A stretch of 64,000 nucleotides of DNA from JBHYGK01 sp051859045 (GTDB taxonomy: Bacteria > Pseudomonadota > Gammaproteobacteria > Xanthomonadales > Xanthomonadaceae). The stretch covers positions 17,925-81,924 of the forward strand of contig JBHYGK010000004.1 of assembly GCA_051859045.1 (NCBI GenBank). The letters are read 5' to 3'. The notes under the pieces are model-generated. The model saw nothing but the letters and a program-made list of their open reading frames with translations, did no database searches and had not been told where the DNA came from. The translations under genes were made by a program, and so were the position numbers. Below, piece after piece: positions 1 to 7,876 of the stretch (position 1 is the first letter of the stretch; each line of letters opens with the position of its first letter).

Positions 1-1
1 G

Positions 2-286
2 GTCACCCACCTGCAGACGGTGCTGGCGCCGCCGCCGGGCGCCGAGGTGCTGGCGCGCTCGGAGGCCGACGACTGCCAGGCCTTCCGGGTCGGCGAGCAC
101 GCCTGGGGCGTGCAGTTCCATCCCGAATTCAGCGCGCTGCACATGCGCGGCTACATCCACGCCCGCGCCGACGCGCTGCGCGAGGAGGGCCGCTGCCCGC
201 TGGCCGCGTCGGGCGCCGTGCGCGCCGCGCCGCGGGCCCGCGACGTGCTGCGCCGCTTCGTCCGCCACGCCCGCCGGCACCGCTGA
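2..286 (+). CDS. Glutamine amidotransferase class I, C-terminal fragment
   Basis: The reading frame is open from the left edge of the window, so only the last 94 residues or so are present. The segment 'GVQFHPEFS' carries the His and Glu of the Cys-His-Glu triad of class I glutamine amidotransferases. It is preceded by a pattern typical of the family (a His near the edge, 'LAPPPGAEVLARS', then 'CQAFRVG'). The catalytic Cys lies outside the window. Stand-alone proteins of this type resemble the glutaminase half of GMP synthase; the acceptor substrate cannot be read from this fragment. The basic tail after the motif is longer than in GuaA. A membrane-protein gene follows 32 bases downstream on the same strand. 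Confidence 0.85.
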   Translation, partial: VTHLQTVLAPPPGAEVLARSEADDCQAFRVGEHAWGVQFHPEFSALHMRGYIHARADALREEGRCPLAASGAVRAAPRARDVLRRFVRHARRHR

Positions 287-318
287 GCGCGCGCCCCATC
301 GCCCCCCTGGAGACCCCC

Positions 319-1161
319 ATGACCCCCCGCAAGCTCAAGATGGACCGTGGCGCCGGCTGGATCGTCGACGGCGTCACCTCCGCCGGCCCCGTGCTGCCGC
401 TGGTGGGCGCGATGGCGCTGCTGATCGCGCTGTTCGGGTCGGTGCCGCTGGTTGGCGTCGTGATCGGCCTGCTCGGCTTCGTGCTGCAGGCCGGCGTGGT
501 GTGGACGATCGAGCGCCGCCGCCGCGGCGAGGACGCGGGCCTCGAGGGCCTGTTCGCGGCCTTCACCCAGCCCGGCGCGTTCGCGCGCGTGGGCGTCGTG
601 GTCGGCCTGTACCTGCTGGTGGCGATCGCGCTGGCGGTGCTGGCGATCGCGGTGCTGGTGGCCGGCGCCGGCATGGAGGCCCTGCAGGCCTTCGCCGAGG
701 AGGTCACGCGGTCGCAGGCCGGCGGCCAGCCCGATCCGGCCGTGGTGATGGCGGTCGCGCTGCCGATGCTGCTGGCGATGCTGCTGGCCATGCCGGTGCT
801 GATCGTGGCCCAGTGGGTGCTCTACCTCGCCCTGCCGCGCGCGATGCTCGACGGCCGCACCGGCCTCGAGGCCATCGGCGACGGCCTGCGCGCGCTGGGC
901 GCCAACCTCGGCCCGGTGATCATCAACACCCTGTGCTGGGTGGTGATCATCGTGGTGCTGATGATCCCGCTGGCGATCCTGGGCGTGCTGTTCGGCGCGA
1001 TGCCGTGGCCGCTGAACCTGCTGCCGGGCGTGCTGTTCTCGACCGTGTTCGGCGCGCTGTCGATGCTGTCGATGCACCGCGCGTGGCTGGAGCTCTGGGG
1101 CCCGGCCGACGGCGAGGCGATCGACGCCCCGGCGCCGGCGCAGGACCACTTCGAGGCCTGA
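319..1161 (+). CDS. BPSS1780-type multi-spanning membrane protein
   Basis: A 280-residue protein with about five to six hydrophobic spans (near residues 25-60, 93-115, 140-165, 195-220 and 228-250), so an inner-membrane protein. The start 'MTPRKLKMDRGAGWIVDG' with a W-I/L-x-x-G motif, and the overall spacing of spans, match the BPSS1780/DUF2189-like membrane proteins that are widespread in beta- and gammaproteobacteria. Their function is unknown. A GGAG sequence sits about 7 bases before the ATG. It lies close behind the amidotransferase and converges on the rdd-tat genes. I can support family resemblance only, not a role. Confidence 0.75.
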   Translation: MTPRKLKMDRGAGWIVDGVTSAGPVLPLVGAMALLIALFGSVPLVGVVIGLLGFVLQAGVVWTIERRRRGEDAGLEGLFAAFTQPGAFARVGVVVGLYLLVAIALAVLAIAVLVAGAGMEALQAFAEEVTRSQAGGQPDPAVVMAVALPMLLAMLLAMPVLIVAQWVLYLALPRAMLDGRTGLEAIGDGLRALGANLGPVIINTLCWVVIIVVLMIPLAILGVLFGAMPWPLNLLPGVLFSTVFGALSMLSMHRAWLELWGPADGEAIDAPAPAQDHFEA

Positions 1162-1183
1162 GCCCGGGCGCCCCGGCGGCGCG

Positions 1184-1894
1184 CTAGAGCGTCGCCAGCA
1201 GCCACAGCCCGTGGCCCAGCCAGGCCGCGACGGCCAGCAGGGCCAGGCCCAGCGCCAGCACGAGGCCCGCCCACGCCCGCCGCGCCCAGCGCGGCGGGGC
1301 GTCGCGGCCCGGGGCCCAGTCCACCCGCGCGCCCGCGAGCAGGTCGTGCAGGCTGCGGCGATCCTCGCGCACCGCCACCAGCAGGTGGCCGAGGTGCAGG
1401 CTGGCCCAGCTCAGGCCGGCGGCCAGGCCGCGCAGCCCCGCGCGCCCGGGGCCCAGTGGCCCGCCGTCGAGCGCGCGCACCTCCAGCCCGATCGCGCGCT
1501 TGCCCGGCGTGGCGCCGGCGCGCCCGTCGCGGCGGCCGCCCTCGGTGGCCAGCACCAGCGCCAGCCGCAGCGCGGCGTAGCCGGCGACCGGCGCGAGCAC
1601 CCCCACCACCAGCGCGGCCGCGAGCGCGGCCACCGCGGCGCGCACCTCGCCCGCCGTCGCCAGCGCCTGCGCCGCCTCGAGCGGCGTGCCGCCGGCCATC
1701 ACGACGTCCTCGATGCGCGGCAGCATCGCGGCCTCGAGCGCGGCGTGCGCCGCGCGCGCGCGGCCCAGCGCCGGCCACCACAGCGGCGCGGACGCGAGCA
1801 GGCCGAGCGGCAGCAGCCAGGCCGCGTCGAGCAGCCAGGCCAGGGTGCGCGCGTGCAGGCCGGCGGGGCGCGGCGGGGCGGTCGGCTCGGCCAT
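1184..1894 (-). CDS. RDD family membrane protein
   Basis: A 236-residue protein. It shows the RDD-domain pattern: an Arg and Asp in the first membrane segment ('RTLAWLLDAAWLLPLG'), the 'GATPGKRAIGLEVRALDG' signature in the middle, and a late Arg-Ser-His-Asp segment ('EDRRSLHDLLAGARV'). Three to four membrane spans are expected. Some RDD proteins have been linked to ion or proton transport, but the substrate here is unknown. It is the last gene of the minus-strand run tatA-tatB-tatC-rdd, 16 bases after the tatC stop, so it is probably co-transcribed with the translocase. Confidence 0.85.
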   Translation of the reverse strand: MAEPTAPPRPAGLHARTLAWLLDAAWLLPLGLLASAPLWWPALGRARAAHAALEAAMLPRIEDVVMAGGTPLEAAQALATAGEVRAAVAALAAALVVGVLAPVAGYAALRLALVLATEGGRRDGRAGATPGKRAIGLEVRALDGGPLGPGRAGLRGLAAGLSWASLHLGHLLVAVREDRRSLHDLLAGARVDWAPGRDAPPRWARRAWAGLVLALGLALLAVAAWLGHGLWLLATL

Positions 1895-1910
1895 GGGCGC
1901 GGCCCCGGGC

Positions 1911-2666
1911 TCAGCCCGCGTCGGCGGGGGCGTCGGGCGCGCGCGGGCGCACGAGCTTCGCGGCCAGGATGCCGATCTCGTAGAGCAGCATCATCGGGAA
2001 CGCCAGCATCAGCTGCGAGATCACGTCGGGCGGGGTGATGATGGCGGCGATGATGAAGATGCCGACGATCACGTAGCCGCGCGCCTCGCGCAGCTGGGCC
2101 ACGTCGACCCAGCCCAGCGCCACCAGGATCACCACCGCCACCGGCACCTCGAAGCACAGGCCGAAGGCCAGGAAGATCACCAGCACGAAGTCGAGGTAGC
2201 GCGCGATGTCGGGCATCACCGCCACGCCCTCGGGCGAGACGGCGGCCAGGAAGCCGAACACCGCCGGCAGCACCGCGAAGAACGCGAACGCGCAGCCGGC
2301 GTAGAACAGCGCCACCGAGGACACCAGCAGCGGCACCGCGAGGCGCTTCTCGTGCCGGTACAGGCCCGGCGCGACGAACGCCCAGGCCTGGTAGAGCAGC
2401 CACGGCGCGGCGATCACCAGCGCGGCCACGAAGGCCAGCTTGAGCGGGGTGAAGAACGGGCTGGCCACGTCGATCGCCTGCAGCTGGCCGCCGTCGGGCA
2501 GCTTGGCCAGCATCGGCCCGGCCACCAGCGCGTACAGCCGCTGCGCGAACGGCATCAGGGCCAGGAACACCACCAGCACGCCGACCACCGCGCGCAGCAG
2601 GCGCGCGCGCAGCTCGACCAGGTGGCTGACGAGGCTCTCTTCCTTCTGCTCCTCGGGCGCGCTCAT
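1911..2666 (-). CDS. tatC: Sec-independent protein translocase TatC
   Basis: A 251-residue six-span inner-membrane protein, the usual TatC length. TatC binds the twin-arginine signal peptide and nucleates the translocase. The N-terminal 'SHLVELRARLLRAV' contains the conserved Glu of the signal-peptide site; 'SPFFTPLKLAF' and 'PWLLYQAWAFVAPGLYRHEKR' are TatC landmarks. The sequence 'FGLCFEVPVAVVILVALGWV' fits span 4 with the conserved F-E-x-P. Its start overlaps the tatB stop by four bases (ATGA), which suggests translational coupling. Confidence 0.97.
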   Translation of the reverse strand: MSAPEEQKEESLVSHLVELRARLLRAVVGVLVVFLALMPFAQRLYALVAGPMLAKLPDGGQLQAIDVASPFFTPLKLAFVAALVIAAPWLLYQAWAFVAPGLYRHEKRLAVPLLVSSVALFYAGCAFAFFAVLPAVFGFLAAVSPEGVAVMPDIARYLDFVLVIFLAFGLCFEVPVAVVILVALGWVDVAQLREARGYVIVGIFIIAAIITPPDVISQLMLAFPMMLLYEIGILAAKLVRPRAPDAPADAG

Positions 2667-3295
2667 CGGGTCTCCCCGGTGGGCGGGAGCGGCAGCCCGG
2701 GCTGCACGGGGGCCTCGGGGGCCGGGCGCGGGGCCATCGCGGCGGCGAGCTCGGCGTTGGCGGCGTCGGCGATCTTGCGCAGGCGGATCACCTCGCGCTC
2801 GGCCTCGGCCAGCGCGGCGGCGGGATCGGGCTCGGCGGGCGTGGCGGCCAGCGCGGCGGCGATCTTGCGGCGCACGATCTCCTCGTGGCTCGGCGCCTCG
2901 GCGGCGGCGGGCGGCGGCGGCAGGGCCGCGGCGTCGGCCGGGGCCTGCGCGGGCGCCGCGGCGGCCTCCGCCGGCGGCGCGGGTTCCGGGCGCAGGCGCA
3001 CCGCGTCCGCCAGCTCGCGGCCCTCGGCCTGCAGCTGGGCGGCGCCGGCCTTGACCCCGGCGTCGACGTCCTGCAGCGCCTGCTTCAGCGGCGCGGCGGT
3101 GTCCGCGAGGCTGCGCTTGAGCTCATCGGCCGCCAGCTCGCGTTCGAGCTCGGCCTTCACCGAGAACCACTGCGCCCGCGCGCGGCGCACCCACAGGCCG
3201 GCGAAGCGCGCGGCCTTGGGCAGGCGCTCGGGGCCGAGGACGAGCAGTGCGACCAGGGCGACGAGCCCCAGCTCGAACCCGCTGATGCCGAACAT
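2663..3295 (-). CDS. tatB: Sec-independent protein translocase TatB
   Basis: A 210-residue protein with the TatB architecture: a short membrane helix ('FELGLVALVALLVLGPERLP', residues 6-25) ending in the conserved Gly-Pro-Glu hinge, then an amphipathic helix. A long Ala/Pro/Glu-rich tail follows and is probably disordered. TatB partners TatC in the substrate-receptor complex. It follows tatA by 23 bases and overlaps tatC by four. The tail makes it longer than E. coli TatB (171 residues), as is common in this lineage. Confidence 0.95.
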   Translation of the reverse strand: MFGISGFELGLVALVALLVLGPERLPKAARFAGLWVRRARAQWFSVKAELERELAADELKRSLADTAAPLKQALQDVDAGVKAGAAQLQAEGRELADAVRLRPEPAPPAEAAAAPAQAPADAAALPPPPAAAEAPSHEEIVRRKIAAALAATPAEPDPAAALAEAEREVIRLRKIADAANAELAAAMAPRPAPEAPVQPGLPLPPTGETR

Positions 3296-3318
3296 GCGGA
3301 CGCGGCGCCGTCAGGGGA

Positions 3319-3558
3319 TCAGGCGGCGGGACCCTGGCGGTCGCGCTCGGCCTTGGCGGCCTCGGCCTGGGCGTCGGCCGAGCCGTCGCGCAGCTGCGCC
3401 GGGGGCGCCTCGTCCTTGTTGGCGTCGGCCACGCCCTTCTTGAAGCCCTTCACGGCCTCGCCGAGGTCCTGGCCCACGTTGCGCAGCTTCTTGGTGCCGA
3501 ACACCAGCACCACGACGACGAGGACGATGACCCAATGCCAGATGCTGAAACCGCCCAT
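3319..3558 (-). CDS. tatA: Twin-arginine translocase subunit TatA
   Basis: A 79-residue protein starting 'MGGFSIWHWVIVLVVVVLVFG'. One membrane helix ends in 'FGTKKLRNVGQDLGEAVKGFKKG', the conserved Phe-Gly hinge and amphipathic helix of TatA, followed by an acidic tail. TatA multimers form the conduit that passes folded proteins. The frame stays open far upstream, but the family N terminus fixes the start at the ATG read from 3558; a GGAG sits 7 bases before it. It is the first gene of the tatABC-rdd run. Confidence 0.95.
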   Translation of the reverse strand: MGGFSIWHWVIVLVVVVLVFGTKKLRNVGQDLGEAVKGFKKGVADANKDEAPPAQLRDGSADAQAEAAKAERDRQGPAA

Positions 3559-3650
3559 GGCGACTCCGGAGGATGCGGGGGAGGGGCGCAGGATACTCCA
3601 GCCGCCGCGTCGCCGCGTGGGCGCCGTGGCGGCGCCCGCGCGGCCGTCGC

Positions 3651-4367
3651 TCACTCGGCCTGGGACTGGGCGGTGTATTCCTCGAGGCGGTCGCGGAAGT
3701 CGACCACGGCGTTGGTGCCGGGGGTGGCGCGGCCCTCGAAGATCGCCCGCGGCGTGGTGTTGCGGCCGTAGGTGCGCTCGTTGGCGCGGTGGTCGATGCC
3801 GAGCACGGCGCCGTCCAGCGCGATGCCGGCGAACAGGCCGCGCGAGCGCGACCAGGAGTAGATCTCGGCGCGCAGCTGCTCGTCGGTGCTCAGCGCGGCC
3901 TGGCGGCCGACCGGGCCGGCGGCCACGGCGGCGTCGGCGCCGAGGGTGAACTTGCCGTGCATGATCGAGTCGACGCCGCGGGCGGAGCGGAACACCAGCA
4001 CCACGTCGGTGGACTGCACGCCGGCCTGGAAGCCGATGCTGCCGCCGGTGAGGGTGATGAAGCTGGGCGCCGACCAGGTGCCGTCGGCGCCGCGCACCGC
4101 GATCAGGCCCTTGCCGCGGCGGCCGCCGATGACCAGGCCGGCCTTGACCACGCGCGGGATCACGGCGATCGCCTGGGCGTCGCGCAGCAGCGCCTCGGGG
4201 ATCGCGCTCTCGGGCACGCGCATCATCTCGTCGAGGGTGGTGACCGCTTCGACGGCGCGGGCGTCCTCGGCCGGGCCGGCGAGGGCCGGGCGGGCCGTGC
4301 CGGCGGTGGCGCCAAGGGCGAGCACGAGGGCGAGGGCGGACAGGACGGGGCGAAGGCTCAGGCGCAT
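3651..4367 (-). CDS. Secreted SYLF-domain (YSC84-like) lipid-binding protein
   Basis: A 238-residue protein. Residues 1-30 form a signal peptide (MRLSLRP followed by a hydrophobic core and an Ala-x-Ala-type region). The rest matches the bacterial Ysc84/SYLF fold: 'IPEALLRDAQAIAVIPRVVKAGLVIGGRRGKG', then 'GFQAGVQSTDVVLVF' and 'VGRQAALSTDEQLRAEIYSWSRSRGLFAGIALDG'. SYLF domains bind phosphoinositides in eukaryotes; the bacterial role is not established, but export to the periplasm is likely. The start at 4367 is preceded by a CCGGAG ribosome-binding site. The gene is divergent from hemH with about 210 bases between starts. Confidence 0.88.
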   Translation of the reverse strand: MRLSLRPVLSALALVLALGATAGTARPALAGPAEDARAVEAVTTLDEMMRVPESAIPEALLRDAQAIAVIPRVVKAGLVIGGRRGKGLIAVRGADGTWSAPSFITLTGGSIGFQAGVQSTDVVLVFRSARGVDSIMHGKFTLGADAAVAAGPVGRQAALSTDEQLRAEIYSWSRSRGLFAGIALDGAVLGIDHRANERTYGRNTTPRAIFEGRATPGTNAVVDFRDRLEEYTAQSQAE

Positions 4368-4578
4368 CGGGGTGCTCCGGTGGAGGGGCGGCCGCGCGGC
4401 GGCGCCGCGGGGCTGGGGCAGGAGGGGCGGCGGGTGCCGGCCATGGCGCCGTGGCGGGCGCGACCGGCCCGGCGCGGCCCGTGAGCATCCGGGGCTGGCG
4501 ATGAACCGGGTCTGAGCCGCGCCCACGCGGCGCCCACGCAGGCGGATGCTAAGGTGCCGCCGCCCTCGAGGACAGCCC

Positions 4579-5592
4579 ATGCCCCTGCACCGCACCTACC
4601 GCGCCGCCCCGGACGCCCCGGCCGACGGCGGCACCGCCGTCGTCGTCGCCAACCTCGGCACCCCCGACGCCCCGACCAGCGGCGCGGTGCGCCGCTACCT
4701 CGCCCAGTTCCTGCACGACTACCGCGTGGTCGACCTGACCCGCTGGCTGTGGTGCCCGATCCTGCACTTCATCATCCTGCCGCTGCGCAGCCCGAAGGTG
4801 GCGCGCACCTACGCCGGCATCTGGGACCCGCAGCGCGGCTCGCCGCTGCTCTCGAACTCCCAGGCCATCGCCGACGGCCTGCAGGCCGCGCTGCCCGGCG
4901 CCACCGTGCGGCTGGCGATGAGCTACGGCAGCCCCGGCATCGCCAGCGTGCTGCGCGAGCTGCAGCAGCGCGGGGTCTCGCGCATCGTCGTGCTGCCGCT
5001 GTACCCGCAGTACTCCGGCTCGACCTGCGGCTCGGTGTTCGACGCGGTCGCCCGCGAGCTCACCACCTGGCGCCGGGTGCCGGCGCTGCAGTTCATCCCC
5101 GACTACCACGTCGACCCGGGCTGGGTGGCCGCGGTGGCGGGCTCGATCCGCGCGCACCGCGCCGAGCACGGCGCCGCCGACCGGCTGGTGATGAGCTTCC
5201 ACGGCGTGCCCAAGCGCTTCATCGACGCGGGCGATCCCTACCGCGCCCAGTGCGAGGCCGGCGCGCGCGCGATCGCCGCCGCGGCGGGCCTGGCCGAGGG
5301 CGAGTGGATGCTGACCTTCCAGTCGCGCTTCGGCCGCGAGGAGTGGCTGCAGCCCTACACCGACAAGACCCTCGAGGCCCTGCCCGCGCAGGGCGTGAAG
5401 ACGATCGACGTGGTCTGCCCCGGCTTCTCGGCGGACTGCATCGAGACGCTGGAGGAGATCGCGATCGAGAACGACGAGATCTTCCGCCACGCCGGCGGCG
5501 AGCGCCTGCGCTACATCCCGGCGCTGAACGACGCGCCGGCGCACGTGGCCGCGCTGGCCGACCTGCTGCGCCGAGAGGGCGTGGCCGGCTGA
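4579..5592 (+). CDS. hemH: Ferrochelatase
   Basis: A 337-residue enzyme that inserts ferrous iron into protoporphyrin IX, the last step of protohaem synthesis. Motifs visible: 'VVVANLGTPDAPTSGAVRRYLAQFLHDYRVVD' at the N terminus, 'LPLYPQYSGST' and 'MSFHGVPKRFIDAGDPY', which holds the metal-binding His. 'TFQSRFGREEWLQPYTD' and 'CPGFSADCIETLEEI' close the C-terminal domain. No C-terminal Fe-S cysteine cluster is apparent, as in many proteobacterial enzymes. The chosen ATG fits the family N terminus; an upstream in-frame start at 4546 would add 11 unconserved residues. An alpha/beta hydrolase follows after 26 bases. Confidence 0.96.
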   Translation: MPLHRTYRAAPDAPADGGTAVVVANLGTPDAPTSGAVRRYLAQFLHDYRVVDLTRWLWCPILHFIILPLRSPKVARTYAGIWDPQRGSPLLSNSQAIADGLQAALPGATVRLAMSYGSPGIASVLRELQQRGVSRIVVLPLYPQYSGSTCGSVFDAVARELTTWRRVPALQFIPDYHVDPGWVAAVAGSIRAHRAEHGAADRLVMSFHGVPKRFIDAGDPYRAQCEAGARAIAAAAGLAEGEWMLTFQSRFGREEWLQPYTDKTLEALPAQGVKTIDVVCPGFSADCIETLEEIAIENDEIFRHAGGERLRYIPALNDAPAHVAALADLLRREGVAG

Positions 5593-5618
5593 GGCCGCCC
5601 CTGCCCCCGCCCGCCCCG

Positions 5619-6485
5619 ATGCCCGTCCGCGAGCTCAGCCTCGACACCCCGCGCGGCCGCCTGGCCGGCCTGCGCTTCGCCGCGCCGGCGGGCGCGCCGC
5701 GCGTGCTGGCGCTGCACGGCTGGCTCGACAACGCCGCCAGCTTCGCGCCGCTGGCCCGCGCGCTGGCCGACGCCGGCCACGCGCTCGAGCTGGTCGCGCT
5801 CGACCTGCCCGGGCACGGCCGCAGCGAGCACCGCCCGCCGGGTGGCGACTACGCCATGGCCGGCTGGCTCGCCGACGTCGACGAGGCCCTCGATGCGCTG
5901 GGCTGGGCCGACTGCGCGCTGCTGGGGCATTCGATGGGCGGCGCGATCGCCAGCCTCTACGCCGCCGCGGCCCCCGAGCGCGTGCGCCGGCTGGCGCTGG
6001 TGGAGGCGCTGGGCGCGCTGAGCGGCGCCGAGGGCAGCCACGCCGCCCGCCTGCGCGAGGCCATGGCGCACCGCCGCGCGCTGCGCGGCAAGGCGCTGCG
6101 CGTGTTCCCCGATCCGCTGGCCGCGGTGCGCGCGCGGATGCAGGCCAACGGCCTCGACGAGGCCTGCGCGCGGGCGCTGGTGGAGCGCGGCATCGTCCCG
6201 GTCGAGGGAGGCTTCACCTGGTCGAGCGATCCGCGCCTCACCGGCACCACCGCGCACCGCGCCACCGAGGGCCAGGTGCGCGAGTGGCTGGCCGCGATTG
6301 CCTGCCCGCTGCGGCTGCTGGCCGCCGATCCGGCGCCGCCCTACTTCGACGACGCCGCGCGGGCCGCGCGGCTGGCCTGCGTGCCGCAGGCCGAGCTGCG
6401 GCTGCTGGCCGGCACCCACCACCTGCACATGGACCAGGCCGCGGCCGCGGCCGCCTGGCTGGGCCCCTTCCTCGCCGTGGCCTGA
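5619..6485 (+). CDS. Alpha/beta-fold hydrolase
   Basis: A 288-residue serine hydrolase of the alpha/beta superfamily. Features: the oxyanion region 'LALHGWLDNAASF' (HGWLDN, typical of the PHB-depolymerase/serine hydrolase-like subgroup), the nucleophile elbow 'GHSMGG', an acid in the C-terminal half, and the catalytic His in 'GTHHLHMD'. 'DLPGHGRSEHRPPGGDY' is also characteristic. The substrate cannot be told from sequence. It begins 26 bases after hemH on the same strand and may be co-transcribed, but no functional link to haem is implied. Confidence 0.88.
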   Translation: MPVRELSLDTPRGRLAGLRFAAPAGAPRVLALHGWLDNAASFAPLARALADAGHALELVALDLPGHGRSEHRPPGGDYAMAGWLADVDEALDALGWADCALLGHSMGGAIASLYAAAAPERVRRLALVEALGALSGAEGSHAARLREAMAHRRALRGKALRVFPDPLAAVRARMQANGLDEACARALVERGIVPVEGGFTWSSDPRLTGTTAHRATEGQVREWLAAIACPLRLLAADPAPPYFDDAARAARLACVPQAELRLLAGTHHLHMDQAAAAAAWLGPFLAVA

Positions 6486-6497
6486 GCGCGCGCGGCC

Positions 6498-7298
6498 TCA
6501 GGCCGCGAGCAGGCGTTTGAGCGTGGCCTTCAGCGCCAACCCCTCGCCGCCGTTGAGCCAGCGCCGCATCGCCGGCCAGTGCGGGCAGCGCAGCGCCACC
6601 TCGCGCCAGTAGGCGCGCGAATGGTCGCGGCGGATCAGGTGGCAGAGCTCGTGCACCAGCACGTACTCGAAGGCCTCGCCCGGCCCGAGCACCAGGCTGA
6701 GGTCGAGCGACATCCCGCCGTCCGGCGCCAGCGAGCCCCACAGCGAGCTCAGCGGCCGCAGCCGGATCGGCCCGGGCGGCTGCGGCAGGCCGGGCAGGTA
6801 GCCCGGCAGCCAGCGCGCGATGTCGCGCCGCGCCTCGGCCTCGTAGACGTCGCGCAGCACGCGGCCGGCGGTGCCCGGGCGGGCCGTCGGCGGCAGCTGC
6901 AGGTGCAGCGCGATCGGCGCGGCGTCGTCGCCCGCGCCCTCGGCGCGCTCGAGGCGCGCGCGGGCATAGCGGCCTTCGCTCCAGGCGATCGGCAGCGGCC
7001 GGCCGCGCAGCGGCACGCTGGCGGTCTCGAAGGGCACCAGGGCCGGCGCCTCGTGGGCGGTCGCGAAGCGGTCGAGCTGCACGCCCACCCAGTCGAGGTG
7101 GGCCTGCAGGAAGGCCTCGGCGGCGCGCAGCGAGGCCGCGCGCGGCACGGTCAGGCGCACGCCGTTCTCGTTGACCAGCAGCTTGATGCGGCGCGCGCGC
7201 GGATCGCGCACGCGCAGCAGGGCGACGGTGCGGCCGTCGGGCAGGGCGAGCGGCAGCGACTCGCGTTCGAGCGCGGCGCGTGGGGGGCGCGTGGGCAT
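6498..7298 (-). CDS. YgjP/SprT-like zinc metallopeptidase (DUF45)
   Basis: A 266-residue protein with the YgjP-like metallopeptidase domain. The zinc site 'VLVHELCHLIRRDHSRAYW' (HExxH with a downstream His) lies near residue 220, preceded by 'RPLSSLWGSLAPDGGMSLDLSLV', a family hallmark. The N-terminal half ('RARRIKLLVNENGVRLTVPRAASLRAAEAFLQAHLDWV') fits the beta-rich region of the family. It is probably cytoplasmic, as no signal peptide is seen. The physiological target is unknown. It converges on the hydrolase gene with 12 bases between stops. Confidence 0.9.
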   Translation of the reverse strand: MPTRPPRAALERESLPLALPDGRTVALLRVRDPRARRIKLLVNENGVRLTVPRAASLRAAEAFLQAHLDWVGVQLDRFATAHEAPALVPFETASVPLRGRPLPIAWSEGRYARARLERAEGAGDDAAPIALHLQLPPTARPGTAGRVLRDVYEAEARRDIARWLPGYLPGLPQPPGPIRLRPLSSLWGSLAPDGGMSLDLSLVLGPGEAFEYVLVHELCHLIRRDHSRAYWREVALRCPHWPAMRRWLNGGEGLALKATLKRLLAA

Positions 7299-7394
7299 GC
7301 GCGCTAGCTTGCGCCGCCTGCGCGCGAGGTCAAGCCTCGCGCGCGGGCGGGCGGGCGCGGTCGACGGCGCCGTCCCGGCGCGTGCGCCGGGGGA

Positions 7395-7775
7395 TCAGTC
7401 GTTGGCGCGCTCGCGCAGGCGCTGCCTCGCGGCCCCGGTGCGGCCCGCGGCACCCGACTCGCTCGACGGCGGCGCGGTCCTGACGCCGCCGCGCACCGGG
7501 ATGCAGCGCACCTCGCCGTCCGGCCCCTGCAGGGGCTCGCAGGCCTGGGGCGCGGCGGACGCCACCGCGGGCGCGACGGCCTCGCGCAGCTCGCGCCGGC
7601 AGCGGCCCTCGCGCAGGCGCGGATGCTCGGCGGCGGCGATGGCCTCGGGCGTGCATGCCGACAGCGCCGGCGCGGCGGCCTGGGCCGGGGCGACGATCTC
7701 GGTCGTCGCGGCGGGCGCGGCGGGCGCGACGGCCGTGGTGGCCAGGGCGAGCAGCAGGGCGAGGGGGCTGGGCAT
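7395..7775 (-). CDS. Small secreted hypothetical protein with four cysteines
   Basis: A 126-residue protein not recognised as a known family. Residues 1-23 are a clear signal peptide (short polar start, Leu/Ala core, Ala-Pro-Ala-Ala end). The mature part contains four Cys (near residues 41, 59, 79 and 91), enough for two disulphides, and ends in a basic tail. A strong AGGAG ribosome-binding site precedes the ATG. It lies between rdgC and the metallopeptidase, on the same strand as both. Codon use looks like its neighbours, so it is likely a real lineage-specific gene. Confidence 0.65.
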   Translation of the reverse strand: MPSPLALLLALATTAVAPAAPAATTEIVAPAQAAAPALSACTPEAIAAAEHPRLREGRCRRELREAVAPAVASAAPQACEPLQGPDGEVRCIPVRGGVRTAPPSSESGAAGRTGAARQRLRERAND

Positions 7776-7876
7776 CGGAGATCTCCTGGGCGGGCGCGGC
7801 ATGCGCATCGACCCTAACGCGGCCCGGGCGCGGACCGTCGCAGCCGCGCCCGCACCCCGGCCCCGTGCCGCCGGGC

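Noticed and set aside
3559..4488. N-terminal extension of tatA in the same frame
   Set aside because: The extension runs antisense through the SYLF gene, is Pro/Arg-rich, and the TatA family starts exactly at the ATG read from 3558 with a ribosome-binding site.
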